NCBI GenBank assembly: GCA_041879425.1
Contig: CP090855.1
Span: 1,054,001-1,118,000 of the forward strand
DNA length: 64,000 bases
Direction of reading: 5' to 3'
Origin: Vibrio pomeroyi
GTDB lineage: Bacteria > Pseudomonadota > Gammaproteobacteria > Enterobacterales > Vibrionaceae
This document shows positions 33,457-42,879 of this stretch, in pieces (position 1 is the first letter of the stretch; every line of letters begins with the position of its first letter). Made by a program: the position numbers and the translations under genes. The notes beneath the pieces are model-generated. The model was not told the origin of the DNA, ran no database searches, and worked only from the letters and a program-made list of their open reading frames with translations.

Positions 33457-35139
33457 CTACTCGTCCGTCGCTGATATAACTTTGTTGGTGGTCGATGCTT
33501 TGTACCATTCACCATAGGTTTCACCGCTGCTGGTTACCCATGTAGGGAATGACGTATACGCATCACTGATATCAACCAGTTCTACAGGGTGATCCCATTC
33601 GTCTCGAATATTAATAACCCATGGCATGTTATTGCTGGTTTTGAACGATTCAGAGCCCGAAGAGCTATCATCATGACTGTTAAACAAAGCATTATTCATA
33701 TCACTGGTACCAGAAAACTCTTTTAAGTGAGTTTGCCACGTCATACCCGGCGGGCTTGCGACAAAATCACCATGGTACGTACCGTCAGCAGCAAAAATGA
33801 ACGAGTCATAAGGTGGGTAGCCGATGTCGTCTCGAGAAACTGGCGTGGTAAATTCCACATACAATTGATAGTTAAGCACTTCAGCATTTTGTACCCCAGA
33901 ACATGCACTTTGGGTTCTGTAGAAAACACAGCTTTCTGTAAGTTCACCTAAGTTTTCCAAATCTTCTCTTAGATTTTCTGACACCATCAATATCGTTTCA
34001 CTCTCTCCCGTCTGCAGAATCGTGTGACCTACAGCGACGCCGTTACGAGTCAGTGTGGTAGACGCTACATTCGCAGGCAAAACATTCGGCAACTTCACTG
34101 CATAACCATTCGAGTAGCCTGCACCCATCGCTTGAAGCGTATAATCTACGGTCAAGTTTTTGAGTTCTCGTTGACCGTTAAGCTGCTCCGTTACTTGATA
34201 ACGCCAAACCACATCATTGAAGTCGTAGTCACCTTTTAGTGGCCAGTTATCCTCAAAAGCAATCGTTGCGTAGCTATTCGAGCTTGGGTAAACCGTTGTA
34301 ACTGTCACGTCTTCATTGTTCTCTTGAACAAGCACCTCATATTTCGAGTCTGTTGTACCATCTTCGTTAACCCCATCAACCGCAGAAAACGGAGTAACAT
34401 CAACCGTGAAGATCAAGTCGTTGAAATCATTGTCTCCGCTAGGTCGGTAGATATCTTCAAAACCAAGCACCAAGAACTCATTCTCGGTATCAAGGAAAGC
34501 AACATTGTGTCTTCTATTTTCAGCGGTCGCCTCTGGGTTCAAAGCAGGATAGCTGTAGAAAGGCGTTCCCCAACCACCAAGCCAAGGAATGTTGTTATAA
34601 GATCCTTCCCAGCCCCAACCATTCGAAATGATAAAGAAGGCCAATGTTTGACCCGCGGTGAGTTGGACATTGAGATCGATGGTATCCCCTTCTTGCATTT
34701 CCCCAACATCAGCAACGGATGTATTAGGAAACACCACAACGTGTGCGTTGATGTCATCTTTAGTTGCAGGTGGGTTGTCGGTATCAAAAACGAAATAACC
34801 GAGTGTATTTCGATAGCCCGCCCCTTCGTTGAGGAACGTCAAAGATACAGTGGCGTATTCCGCGCCATTTAGTTCATCGTCAATATCAATACTTGAATAA
34901 CGCTCAGGAGCAATGAATGCACTATTGACCGTACTACCTTCAGGCAGCATCGAATAAACGTTAGTTAAAACATCTTGTGGGAGTGAATCCGCTATCGAAT
35001 ACGTATTATTAGGTTTACCTTTTGCCGAATAGTTTGACGCATCCGCCCCAGACTCAAATGTTAAGTCCGCAGTGGTCAACGCCAACGCAACACACGGCAT
35101 CAAGCAACTAGGCAGTATGATTGAATTCCAATTTCTCAT
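33457..35139 (-). CDS. Secreted LruC-domain protein (DUF4114 + DUF4842)
   Basis: A 560-residue secreted protein with signal peptide (about 1-21). Two modules each carry an acidic, probably calcium-binding motif: SGDNDFNDLIF near residue 240 (DUF4114) and KGDYDFNDVVW near 305 (start of the LruC/DUF4842 domain). The rest is beta-rich. The domain is named for a Leptospira surface protein. Its role is unknown, and adhesion or matrix functions are suspected in several groups. GAGG precedes the ATG. It is the first gene of a two-gene operon with the lipoprotein. Confidence 0.85.
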   Translation of the reverse strand: MRNWNSIILPSCLMPCVALALTTADLTFESGADASNYSAKGKPNNTYSIADSLPQDVLTNVYSMLPEGSTVNSAFIAPERYSSIDIDDELNGAEYATVSLTFLNEGAGYRNTLGYFVFDTDNPPATKDDINAHVVVFPNTSVADVGEMQEGDTIDLNVQLTAGQTLAFFIISNGWGWEGSYNNIPWLGGWGTPFYSYPALNPEATAENRRHNVAFLDTENEFLVLGFEDIYRPSGDNDFNDLIFTVDVTPFSAVDGVNEDGTTDSKYEVLVQENNEDVTVTTVYPSSNSYATIAFEDNWPLKGDYDFNDVVWRYQVTEQLNGQRELKNLTVDYTLQAMGAGYSNGYAVKLPNVLPANVASTTLTRNGVAVGHTILQTGESETILMVSENLREDLENLGELTESCVFYRTQSACSGVQNAEVLNYQLYVEFTTPVSRDDIGYPPYDSFIFAADGTYHGDFVASPPGMTWQTHLKEFSGTSDMNNALFNSHDDSSSGSESFKTSNNMPWVINIRDEWDHPVELVDISDAYTSFPTWVTSSGETYGEWYKASTTNKVISATDE

Positions 35140-35275
35140 TATGTTCCCTCTTCACTAGCCTTAAACGTGTAAAGAGATACAAAGCAAAGATAGTGCCTGG
35201 AATTAATCTTTTATTTAACAATAATTTATATATAAAAACTTCGTTATTCTCATTTTGAGAATGAAGTTGAAAGGT

Positions 35276-35309
35276 AAAGGTCGCTATTTAAGTAGCGACC
35301 TTTATTTGG
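35276..35309. terminator. Hairpin between the M24 operon and the LruC operon
   Basis: AAAGGTCGCTA and TAGCGACCTTT form a perfect 11-bp stem with six-base loop. T-rich bases follow on both strands (TTTATTT on plus, CTTTACC on minus). It probably ends the catabolic operon on the minus strand. Confidence 0.65.
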
Positions 35310-35346
35310 GGTGATTAAGAGAATAAACAAAGTAACTAACTGTGGT

Positions 35347-36531
35347 TTATTTACCTATAATCGGCATCGATTGCCATGCTCTTTGATGCAACATTTCGCA
35401 GCCAGATTCGGTAATCACGATGTTCTCTTCATGCACCATCATGCGGTTTTTCGCAAATGCCATACCGGGTTCAAGTGTTAATACCATACCCGGTTTTAAG
35501 ACTACATCTCCGTTCGGCACATGTGATGGCCACTCGGTTAGCTGCATGCCTAAGCCGTGCCCCATTCTCCCCACATCGTTGCCGAGTGCACCGTTCTTTT
35601 CGAGTACCGACCACATAGCTTGCCACACGTCACCAGTGGTGCGTCCCGGTTCAGCAATCGCGAGCCCCGCTTCTGTCGATTGATAAACAGCATCATAAGC
35701 TGCGATGGTGTCAGGTGCTGCGTGACTAAAGGCATAATTACGGTCAAAGTCGCTGAAGTAGCCATCAAAATTAGCTCCCGTATCAATGATCAACACGTCA
35801 CCGTCTCCGAGTACACGGTCGGTTGGCCCCATGATGATGTTGTCATAACCACCTTGCCCGGATGCCGAGATCAGATAGGGGCAAGCATCGGCACCCAAGC
35901 GTAGCATTTCCAAATGCATAGCTTTACACGCCTGTCGTTCTGTCATCCCTATCATGAGATGATGACGAAGATATTCAAAGCCTGCCGCCGTCACTTGGCA
36001 GGCGAAGCGTACTTTATCAATCTCGGCTTGAGACTTAACACTGCGCAAGTCTCTAATCATCAGTGACACATCAACCACGTTGTGTTGGCTCAGCTTCCGT
36101 TGTAACAACGCATAGTTGGTAGCAGGCATACGCAGATGTGTTTCAGGGCCGATCATCGAACCGATTCGGCGAGAGCCCTTGGAGACTTCTGACAACGTAG
36201 CTGCGAGCAAAGAGATACCGTCGTCTTCTGGTCTTGGTGACGGCCAACTGCGCACGTCTTCAATCCATGTATCGTCGAAACCAGCGATACCAATCTCTGG
36301 CACAACAGCGATAGGCTTGCCAACCGCAGGCACCACCAAAAACCAAGGTCGAGTTGGGCTTTCCCAGAACTGCGATTTAAAGCCACTGAAATAGCGAAAC
36401 TCAGGTTCGGTAGTAAAAAACACAGCATCGATGTTTTGAGAGCGTAGACGTTGTTGCAACTCGACAGTACGTTGCTCTAGTTCTGCTGATTCAAACCCTC
36501 TCTGTGGAGGTGTTAACGGCAATATACTCAT
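35347..36531 (-). CDS. M24 family metallopeptidase/hydrolase (Xaa-Pro peptidase type)
   Basis: The start is the ATG at 36531, with AGGA seven bases upstream, giving 394 residues. A creatinase-like N-terminal domain is followed by the pita-bread domain with all five metal ligands: IIDTGANFDGYFSDFDR (two Asp), MGHGLGMQLTEWPSH (His), TLEPGM (Glu) and VHEENIVIT (Glu). So it is a competent metal hydrolase. Related enzymes cleave Xaa-Pro peptides, creatine, ectoine (DoeA/EutD) or DMSP (DddP). It lacks features I recall of DoeA. It closes the TRAP operon and lies 37 bp after dctM. The substrate is presumably related to what that transporter brings in. Confidence 0.85.
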   Translation of the reverse strand: MSILPLTPPQRGFESAELEQRTVELQQRLRSQNIDAVFFTTEPEFRYFSGFKSQFWESPTRPWFLVVPAVGKPIAVVPEIGIAGFDDTWIEDVRSWPSPRPEDDGISLLAATLSEVSKGSRRIGSMIGPETHLRMPATNYALLQRKLSQHNVVDVSLMIRDLRSVKSQAEIDKVRFACQVTAAGFEYLRHHLMIGMTERQACKAMHLEMLRLGADACPYLISASGQGGYDNIIMGPTDRVLGDGDVLIIDTGANFDGYFSDFDRNYAFSHAAPDTIAAYDAVYQSTEAGLAIAEPGRTTGDVWQAMWSVLEKNGALGNDVGRMGHGLGMQLTEWPSHVPNGDVVLKPGMVLTLEPGMAFAKNRMMVHEENIVITESGCEMLHQRAWQSMPIIGK

Positions 36532-36568
36532 ATCTCTATCCTTGATTGAATAAGGGTAACTCGACGAA

Positions 36569-37912
36569 TTAATTGAATAAAATATCTCTTGGTAACAGTG
36601 CAATACTTGGGAAAAAAATCAGCAAAGCAGACATCAATATCAAAATAAGGAAAAACGGTAGCGTCCCGCGGATGACCTCCATGTAAGGTCGCTCAAAAAT
36701 CGCTATCGCAGTAAAGATGTCACAACCGAATGGAGGTGTTGCCGACCCAATGGCCATTTGTAGCGTTACCATCACACCGACCAAGATTGGATCAATACCT
36801 GCGGCATCAACTATCGGCATAAAAATTGGCGTCAAGATCAGCAAAACCACTAACGAATCCACAAACATACAGCCGACAAAGAAAGTCAGTGCGATAACAA
36901 ACAGAATGTATTCAGGTGAGGCATCTTCTAGATTAAGAGGAGCGAGCAACTCCTGAGGAATTTGTTCAAACGAGATGTACCAAGAAAACGCCTGTCCAAC
37001 ACCCACCAGCACAAAGACAACGGCAGTAATCAAACCGGTATTTAGCGCCGCATCGCAGATGTCTTTTACGCCAAGTTTGCGATAGAAAATGCACTCAACG
37101 ATGATTGCATATAACACAGCAAATGAAGCCGCTTCCGTCGGCGTGACCACGCCAGAATAGATACCACCGATAATCAAAGCAGGGAAGCCGAGAGGAAGAA
37201 TCGCTTTCTTGAGCGCTTCAATACGCTCGGCAGTGTTGGCCTTTTCAACCAAAGAGATGGTGTAGCTGTGTTTCACACTGTAGGCATAGCTGTATAACGA
37301 GAACAGGCTAGCGAGCACTAAGCCCGGACCAATACCAGCAATAAACAACTCCCCTACACTGGCGTTGGCTAAGGTGCCGTAAAGAATCAAGCCGATGCTC
37401 GGTGGAATAAGAAACGCGATGTCACTGGCATTGATGATCAGCGCCATCACAAAGCTGTCTTTGTAGCCTGCTTGCAGTAGTTTCGGACGCATGATTTGCC
37501 CAACCGACACCACGGTCGCTTGGGTCGAACCGGAAACAGAACCAAACAAGGTACAGCTGATACACGTAGTAATCGGCAAACCACCACGCAGGTGTCCAAC
37601 AAACGCTTGAATCAGGCCAAGTAAGTTATAAGCCGTGTGTCCACGCGTCATGATATCCGCAGCCAAGATGAACATCGGCACCGCAATCAGAGCGTTCGGC
37701 GAGATGCCCGTAACCATCTGTTGAATCAGTACTCCCGGCTCAACCTGAGAGAAATGAATCAAGCCAATCAAAGCCCCAACCGCTAACGGCACAATCATTG
37801 GGAAGCTCAAAAACAGCAGAATCACCATCACAGAGACAAGAGTAAATGTGATGACATAAATATCTAATTCGCCGGCAATAATGTCCGAGAAAAACTGTGC
37901 AACATCGCTCAT
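36569..37912 (-). CDS. dctM: TRAP transporter large permease (DctM type)
   Basis: A 447-residue membrane protein with about 12 segments and the DctM signatures SGSTQATVVSVGQIMRP near residue 127 and GLLY-like LIPPSIGLILYG near 170, plus a late GCMFVDSLVVLLILTPI near 345. Its start overlaps the end of dctQ by 4 bp (ATGA). Uses the sodium gradient to import the ligand carried by the DctP protein. Confidence 0.93.
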   Translation of the reverse strand: MSDVAQFFSDIIAGELDIYVITFTLVSVMVILLFLSFPMIVPLAVGALIGLIHFSQVEPGVLIQQMVTGISPNALIAVPMFILAADIMTRGHTAYNLLGLIQAFVGHLRGGLPITTCISCTLFGSVSGSTQATVVSVGQIMRPKLLQAGYKDSFVMALIINASDIAFLIPPSIGLILYGTLANASVGELFIAGIGPGLVLASLFSLYSYAYSVKHSYTISLVEKANTAERIEALKKAILPLGFPALIIGGIYSGVVTPTEAASFAVLYAIIVECIFYRKLGVKDICDAALNTGLITAVVFVLVGVGQAFSWYISFEQIPQELLAPLNLEDASPEYILFVIALTFFVGCMFVDSLVVLLILTPIFMPIVDAAGIDPILVGVMVTLQMAIGSATPPFGCDIFTAIAIFERPYMEVIRGTLPFFLILILMSALLIFFPSIALLPRDILFN

Positions 37913-38451
37913 TCGAACTCACCTACTTTTGTGTTTCTATTTTCAATCACGTCAAATGACACGTAGATCTCTTTGTGCAATAAGTTCATCAAGAAACTCA
38001 TGCTGTATTGCAATCCGGCAATGAAAAAGCCAATTGGAATGATCGCGTATACCCAATACACAGGAAACTGTAAGGCTGGACTTAACCGATTGATGTCTTT
38101 CAGCTCTTTAACGTAAAAGAACGCGTGGTAGGTGAGATAAAACATCAGCATTGCGGTTAATAACGCAATGATGGTTGTGAGAACTTTCTGAGCTTTAGTG
38201 CTCAATGAATCGTAGACCGCGGTCATACGAATATTTCGTCCTTGGCGCACCGCATAAGCGAAGCCGACGAAAGTAACAGAGACAATCAGAAACTGATTGA
38301 GCTCTTCCGAGAAAAATAGGCTTTTATTGAAGGCGTAACGACCAATCGCATTCGCAGTAGAGTTGATCATCATCGCGAGAATGGCAGTCATGATCAGAAA
38401 GCGCTCTAGCTTTTCTGTCGCGACACTTATTTTATGTAGCAGTTCTTTCAT
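37909..38451 (-). CDS. dctQ: TRAP transporter small permease (DctQ type)
   Basis: A 180-residue protein with four membrane segments. NQFLIVSVTFVGFAYAVRQGRNI near residue 48 and YVKELKDINRLSPALQFPVYWVYA-type stretches match DctQ. Overlaps dctM by 4 bp. Between it and dctP lies a hairpin. Confidence 0.9.
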   Translation of the reverse strand: MKELLHKISVATEKLERFLIMTAILAMMINSTANAIGRYAFNKSLFFSEELNQFLIVSVTFVGFAYAVRQGRNIRMTAVYDSLSTKAQKVLTTIIALLTAMLMFYLTYHAFFYVKELKDINRLSPALQFPVYWVYAIIPIGFFIAGLQYSMSFLMNLLHKEIYVSFDVIENRNTKVGEFE

Positions 38452-38521
38452 AGCAGGCAGTGCTCCATACTTCGTTCAGTGACACGAGTCCATTGCCACT
38501 ATTTGGAGAAGGTTGGGATAA

Positions 38522-38551
38522 GCTATCCGCTGACACGTATCAACGGATAGC
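38522..38551 (-). other. Intercistronic hairpin between dctP and dctQM
   Basis: GCTATCCG and CGGATAGC pair around a 14-base loop, with no T run on the minus strand. Such hairpins after the binding-protein gene often raise its mRNA relative to the permease genes. Confidence 0.55.
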
Positions 38552-38572
38552 CATCATCCTTACTAACGCTTT

Positions 38573-39616
38573 CTATTGCGTTGCTGAAGCAGCCTTCACT
38601 TCATCTAGGATCTCTTCAAGAATGGTTTTCGCACCCTCACGAGCTTCGCTTTGCTGACCTGCTGGGTAGGCATTCGCCACTACGTCGTAGTATGTCGTGT
38701 GCAGTTTCTGGCTTAACGTTTTAAAACGCTCGCGCTCTTCATCCGTTAACACAACCACTTGCATGTTTGGACGCTCTTTCAAGATCTTGTCCATGTTCTC
38801 TTTGTTGATGCGAATCTGATAGTCGTATGCGGCTTGGTCTGCTGCTTTGATTGCTTTGTCGACCATGGCTTGTTTCTCTTCAGACAAATCGTTGTACCAC
38901 TTACTGTTGGTCGAAACGGTACTCACATAAGGTTGCTGACCTGGGAACATCAAGTAGTCTTGAACCTCATGCCACTTCGCGTTGTAGATGAAGTAGATAG
39001 GGTTAACCATGCTATCGATAGTCTTAAGTTGCAGTGAACCGTACACTTCACCCCAAGAAAGAGGAGTAGGTGTTGCGCCAAACGCTTTGTAGGTTTCAAC
39101 AGGGATGGTTGAGGTGAAAGTACGGATTTTCTGGTTCGCAAAATCTTCAGGAGTACGGATTGGTTTATTTCCGCCCCATACCATTTCGCCTTCAGACATC
39201 ATCGACAACAGCTTGAGGTTTACGCTCTCAAACTTAGGTGCCAGCTTGTTGTAGATGGTTGGGCTTTCCGTTAAGACCTTATGCGTGATTTCTTCATTGG
39301 TGCCCAGTACATACGGCAAGCTCACCGCTTGTACTTCAGGAACATAAGACCCTAAATGACCCGCGCCTACAGACACGAACTGAATCGTGCCTTTAGCAGC
39401 CAGTTCTACGATGTCGTTCTCTGTACCCAGTTGACCGTAGTAATAGATGCGAACACGGATGTCGCCATCAGATTCCTTCTTAATCACTTCCGCAAATTTT
39501 TGCGCATAGATATCTTGAACGTCTGTTTTGTCCTCTTCTGAAGCAAACTTCCATGTTTCGGCATGAACGCCAAAAACCATGCTCAAACTTAGCAGTGCTG
39601 CGCCTAATCGTTTCAT
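38573..39616 (-). CDS. dctP: TRAP transporter solute-binding protein (DctP family)
   Basis: A 347-residue periplasmic protein with signal peptide (about 1-19, MKRLGAALLSLSMVFGVHA). It has the DctP pattern with RIYYYGQLGTENDIVELAAKG near residue 58 (trimmed) and, near 170, WGEVYGSLQLKTIDSMVNP, where the ligand carboxylate-binding Arg normally lies near KIRTF. Ligand unknown. The neighbouring hydrolases, racemase-like enzyme and diaminopropionate lyase point to an amino-acid-like or N-acylated compound. Confidence 0.9.
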   Translation of the reverse strand: MKRLGAALLSLSMVFGVHAETWKFASEEDKTDVQDIYAQKFAEVIKKESDGDIRVRIYYYGQLGTENDIVELAAKGTIQFVSVGAGHLGSYVPEVQAVSLPYVLGTNEEITHKVLTESPTIYNKLAPKFESVNLKLLSMMSEGEMVWGGNKPIRTPEDFANQKIRTFTSTIPVETYKAFGATPTPLSWGEVYGSLQLKTIDSMVNPIYFIYNAKWHEVQDYLMFPGQQPYVSTVSTNSKWYNDLSEEKQAMVDKAIKAADQAAYDYQIRINKENMDKILKERPNMQVVVLTDEERERFKTLSQKLHTTYYDVVANAYPAGQQSEAREGAKTILEEILDEVKAASATQ

Positions 39617-39770
39617 CCTGTCTTTCCTTTTATTATCCTAATTACACGTTGATGACTTTGGTCACTTCACGCGCTTCAGTTTTGGCTGTGTCGACAATAA
39701 ACTCCGTTTAAAGTCAGCCATCTTGCAGTGCCAAATGCGTCACTGCTGAATCTGTGTCTCTACTTGTTAC

Positions 39771-39826
39771 TTCTCATTGAGTTGTTTCAAATTGAATTGC
39801 TTCTCATTGAGTCGTTTCTAAATTGA
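39771..39826. repeat. Imperfect direct repeat across the 3' end of the M20 gene
   Basis: Two units, both starting TTCTCATTGAGT, lie 30 bp apart (39771 and 39801). They share about 23 of 26 bases. The second includes the amidohydrolase stop codon, so a local duplication probably shaped that gene end. Confidence 0.8.
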
Positions 39827-41014
39827 TCGTGCTAAACGATCGATCACCAACTGAATCCAGTAGCTCGCACCGAGCTTTAAGATGCCGTCGTTAAAGTCGT
39901 ATTCAGGGTTATGCAATGCGCAGCCACCGACCGATTCCGTGCCGTTACCCAACAACACATAACAGCCCGGTTTAACGCGAAGCATGCTTGAGAAATCTTC
40001 CGAAATAGTCAGCGGGTCACAGGCGTCATTAACGTTCTCTACGCCAAGCACTTTCTGCGCGGCGGTAACCGAATACTGGGTTTGTTGCTCGCTGTTGATG
40101 GTTGGGTAGAAGGTATTAATAAACTCAAATTCGTAAGTCGCGCCTGCTGCCTGACAAATGCCCGCCACAATTCGCTCCATGCTCTGCTTGATTCGATCGA
40201 GAGAAGATTCAGTAAAGCAGCGGCAGTCACCCTTGATAACCACTTGAGTAGGAATGACGTTAACCGTGCCATCGGTAATAAATTCGGTGGCAGAGACTAC
40301 AGCGGTGTCGTGAATCGCACTGAGATTGCGAGACACGATGGTTTGCAGACCAAGAATAACTTGCGAGCCAACAACGAGAGGATCGACCCCTTGATGCGGC
40401 AGAGCAGCATGTCCACCCACACCATTGATGGTGATCTCAAAGCTACTTTCACTGGCCATTAATGATCCGGGGCGAACCATCAACTCACCCTCCGCTAAAC
40501 CGGGGAAGTTATGAACTCCATACACTTCATCAATCGAGAATCGCTCAAATAAGCCATCATCAATCATCGCTTGCGCGCCACAACCGTGTTCTTCATCGGG
40601 TTGAAAAATGAAATACACAGTACCATCGAAGGTTAGGTTCTCGGCCAAATAGCTTGCAGCGCCGAGCAGCATTGCGGAGTGTCCATCGTGCCCACAAGCG
40701 TGCATTTTTCCATCGTGTTGTGAGCAGTGTGCGAAGTTGTTTTGTTCATGAATGTGTAGCGCATCCATATCAGCTCTCAGACCAATGCTCGCTTCACTCG
40801 ATCCTGAACGAAGTATCCCAACTAATCCTGTTTTACCAATGTTACGCACCACCTCGATACCAAAGCTGTGTAACTTGTCAGCGATAAAATCGGAGGTCAG
40901 ATTCACATCAAAACCACACTCAGGAAAACGGTGTAAATGTTGACGCCACTCAGTCATGCTTTGAATAAGCTGCGAAGACAGTTGGTCTGGTTTGATCGAG
41001 AAAGTAGACGGCAT
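39818..41014 (-). CDS. M20D family amidohydrolase / N-acyl-amino-acid deacylase
   Basis: A 398-residue metal hydrolase of the hippurate hydrolase/aminoacylase type. Ligands: HACGHDGHSAMLLG near residue 106 (Cys, Asp and His), FQPDEEHGCGA near 137 (Glu pair) and HNFPG near 165. GVGGHAALPHQGVDP near 198 is the dimerisation-domain signature, and LHNPEYDFND near 370 holds the last His. Removes acyl groups from amino acids or related amines. It lies between the racemase-like gene and dctP in one operon. Its substrate is unknown, and N-acyl diaminopropionate or diaminobutyrate would fit the context. Confidence 0.88.
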   Translation of the reverse strand: MPSTFSIKPDQLSSQLIQSMTEWRQHLHRFPECGFDVNLTSDFIADKLHSFGIEVVRNIGKTGLVGILRSGSSEASIGLRADMDALHIHEQNNFAHCSQHDGKMHACGHDGHSAMLLGAASYLAENLTFDGTVYFIFQPDEEHGCGAQAMIDDGLFERFSIDEVYGVHNFPGLAEGELMVRPGSLMASESSFEITINGVGGHAALPHQGVDPLVVGSQVILGLQTIVSRNLSAIHDTAVVSATEFITDGTVNVIPTQVVIKGDCRCFTESSLDRIKQSMERIVAGICQAAGATYEFEFINTFYPTINSEQQTQYSVTAAQKVLGVENVNDACDPLTISEDFSSMLRVKPGCYVLLGNGTESVGGCALHNPEYDFNDGILKLGASYWIQLVIDRLARSI

Positions 41015-41116
41015 AGTAGTAGTCCCAAAGTGTAATTCTTTGTATTAACGTAAAATTTTTAGTTAGCTTGACTGCTGAATGCAAAACGCAGAGCGAGCAG
41101 CTTTAATCAAAGGTCG

Positions 41117-41911
41117 TTACAACGACTGCGACCTTCGGCAATTATCTGAGGGTGGTTCAAGATGGTGCTCTAACAGCGCACCGAAACCTTTTATGGGCGA
41201 GGGGTAGTTCATCAATTGAAGCGAGTGCCAAGCCAACACTTGATTGCTGCTGACAACGGGTTTATCTAGCTCCGCTTCAATGGATTCAAGCACCGATGCT
41301 GCACGCAGTGCCGTGCAAGAGATAAACAGAAGATCCGCTTCAGGATCGCACACTTGTAGTGCGGCATGTTTAATGTCCATTGGGTCAATGAACGTCATCG
41401 CGGTGTCATCTTCAAAGCCAAAACCAGCAATGCTCAACACTTCAATGCCTTGCGATTCAAAAAATGCTGCGACGTCTTGATTCACAGCTTCGGTATAAGG
41501 CGTTAATACTGAGATACGCTTAGCTTGGAAGCTTTCAAACGCCGCTAAGGCCGCAGTCACCGGATTCGTTACTGCTGCATTTGGGCAAGATTGATGAATA
41601 AGCTGGGTAATTCGTTCGCTGCCAATCGCTACGGTGCCAGAGGTACAAGCGTAAATCACAACATCCAATTCGGTGCCCGGAAGGATGGTATCAGCGCAAG
41701 CAGCGATTCCTGGCTCCATCTTCCGCAGGTTCTCTATCGTCAATGGATTATAGTTTCGAACTCGGCTGGTGAACGACTGCACATCGTCTGGAAACAAGGT
41801 GTTTAAATCACGCTCAATATTGAAATCTGTCGCTAACGCAATCACACCGACGCGTCCTGCTGGTGCCAATTTCTCTAATTCAAACTGTAAAGTAGCGGTT
41901 GCAGATTTCAT
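41117..41911 (-). CDS. Asp/Glu racemase-fold enzyme (maleate isomerase/EutA type)
   Basis: A 264-residue enzyme with the two catalytic cysteines of this fold: YACTSGTVAIGSERI near residue 87 and ISCTALRAASVLE near 198. Related enzymes include maleate cis-trans isomerase, arylmalonate decarboxylase and EutA of ectoine or hydroxyectoine use. AAGGAG precedes the ATG. It is the first gene of the catabolic operon and is divergent from the asnC-type regulator. The exact reaction cannot be told from sequence. Confidence 0.82.
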   Translation of the reverse strand: MKSATATLQFELEKLAPAGRVGVIALATDFNIERDLNTLFPDDVQSFTSRVRNYNPLTIENLRKMEPGIAACADTILPGTELDVVIYACTSGTVAIGSERITQLIHQSCPNAAVTNPVTAALAAFESFQAKRISVLTPYTEAVNQDVAAFFESQGIEVLSIAGFGFEDDTAMTFIDPMDIKHAALQVCDPEADLLFISCTALRAASVLESIEAELDKPVVSSNQVLAWHSLQLMNYPSPIKGFGALLEHHLEPPSDNCRRSQSL

Positions 41912-42221
41912 ACTTTCCGACTCCTTGAGCTGTCAATATCAATACTCAACAAATGTTAACAACATGTATCATATAAACTTCAAACTCTGTAAATTTGAAC
42001 TTTACATTTCGTTCACAAGGTTAATAATGCACCGATAACTTTAAGGATTATCATTAAACGAATACCTTATTGTGCGGGAATTCCGCATTTTTATTGCGTT
42101 ATAGTGATTTTTTGTTCTCAATCCTCTGTGATTAATTGTTGGAGCCAAATACCTTTAACTCGATCACACACTGGTTCAAAAGAAACAATTAATTTACAAA
42201 TTGATACTGGGAAGTATGGGT
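41912..42221. other. Divergent promoter region of the catabolic operon and its AsnC-type regulator
   Basis: About 310 AT-rich bases without a gene. It should carry the promoter of the racemase-first operon (minus) and of the regulator (plus), and probably regulator binding sites. None was recognised with confidence. Confidence 0.5.
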
Positions 42222-42713
42222 ATGACACAACAGCCTGCATTGGTGGTCGACAGTTTCGACAAGAAGATCCTCAACATCGTACAAGACTCAAATAGAGCAA
42301 CATCAGACAAGATTGCAGAAAAAGTCGGGCTCTCTCCCGCTGCCGTTCAGCGCCGTTTAAAACGCATGAGAGCACAAGGTGTGATTCAGGCTGATGTATC
42401 GGTGATTAATCCCAAAGCAGTCGGTCACGGAATGACGTTTATCGTTCAGGTAACACTTGAACGTGAGCGTGTGGATTTGATGCATAACTTCAAAAAAGAG
42501 ATGAGTTCAAACCGTTCTGTTCAGCAATGTTATTACGTCACAGGTAGCTCTGATTTTATCTTAATCGTCACGGCTGCAGATATGGAGGGGTACGACAATT
42601 TCACTCGTGAAGCCTTCTTCGATAATGCCAATATCAAAAGCTTTCAAACCAATGTGGTGATGGATAACGTCAAGGTCGGGCTGACCATTCCGATTGATGA
42701 ACAGCGTGATTAG
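42222..42713 (+). CDS. Lrp/AsnC family regulator
   Basis: The start at 42222 has GGGAAG seven bases upstream; an ATG two codons earlier is less well placed. The 163-residue protein has an N-terminal helix-turn-helix (DKKILNIVQDSNRATSDKI, VGLSPAAVQRRLKRMRAQGV) and a C-terminal RAM (ACT-like) ligand domain (about 70-150). Such regulators sense amino acids and usually control the divergent operon, here the TRAP/hydrolase genes, and maybe the lyase gene that converges with it. DoeX of ectoine clusters is of the same family. Confidence 0.92.
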   Translation: MTQQPALVVDSFDKKILNIVQDSNRATSDKIAEKVGLSPAAVQRRLKRMRAQGVIQADVSVINPKAVGHGMTFIVQVTLERERVDLMHNFKKEMSSNRSVQQCYYVTGSSDFILIVTAADMEGYDNFTREAFFDNANIKSFQTNVVMDNVKVGLTIPIDEQRD

Positions 42714-42751
42714 AAAGCAAGGCGTGTCATGAGATGAAGTCAAAAAGAGAG

Positions 42752-42787
42752 AAAAAAAGACGGTATGAAGAAACCTTACATACCGCC
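42752..42787 (-). terminator. Terminator of the diaminopropionate ammonia-lyase gene
   Basis: ACGGTATG pairs with CATACCGC (7 bp) around an 11-base loop. TCTTTTTTTCTC follows on the minus strand. Confidence 0.65.
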
Positions 42788-42838
42788 AACTTTGGGGCTT
42801 ACTTTATTATTCGTTGTTCGCGATTAGCTCTTGACTGC

Positions 42839-42866
42839 TAACTATTAACTATTAACTACTAACTAT
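42839..42866. repeat. Heptanucleotide tandem repeat (TAACTAT)4
   Basis: Four copies, the third with one change (TAACTAC), 14 bp after the lyase stop codon. This is the second 7-bp repeat of the window. Confidence 0.9.
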
Positions 42867-42879
42867 GAGATTTTCGTTA

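Noticed and set aside
35347..36531. Calling the M24 enzyme ectoine hydrolase (DoeA/EutD) or DMSP lyase (DddP)
   Set aside because: The metal ligands are general to M24, and the N-terminal half lacks the stretches I recall from DoeA; no DMSP genes are nearby.
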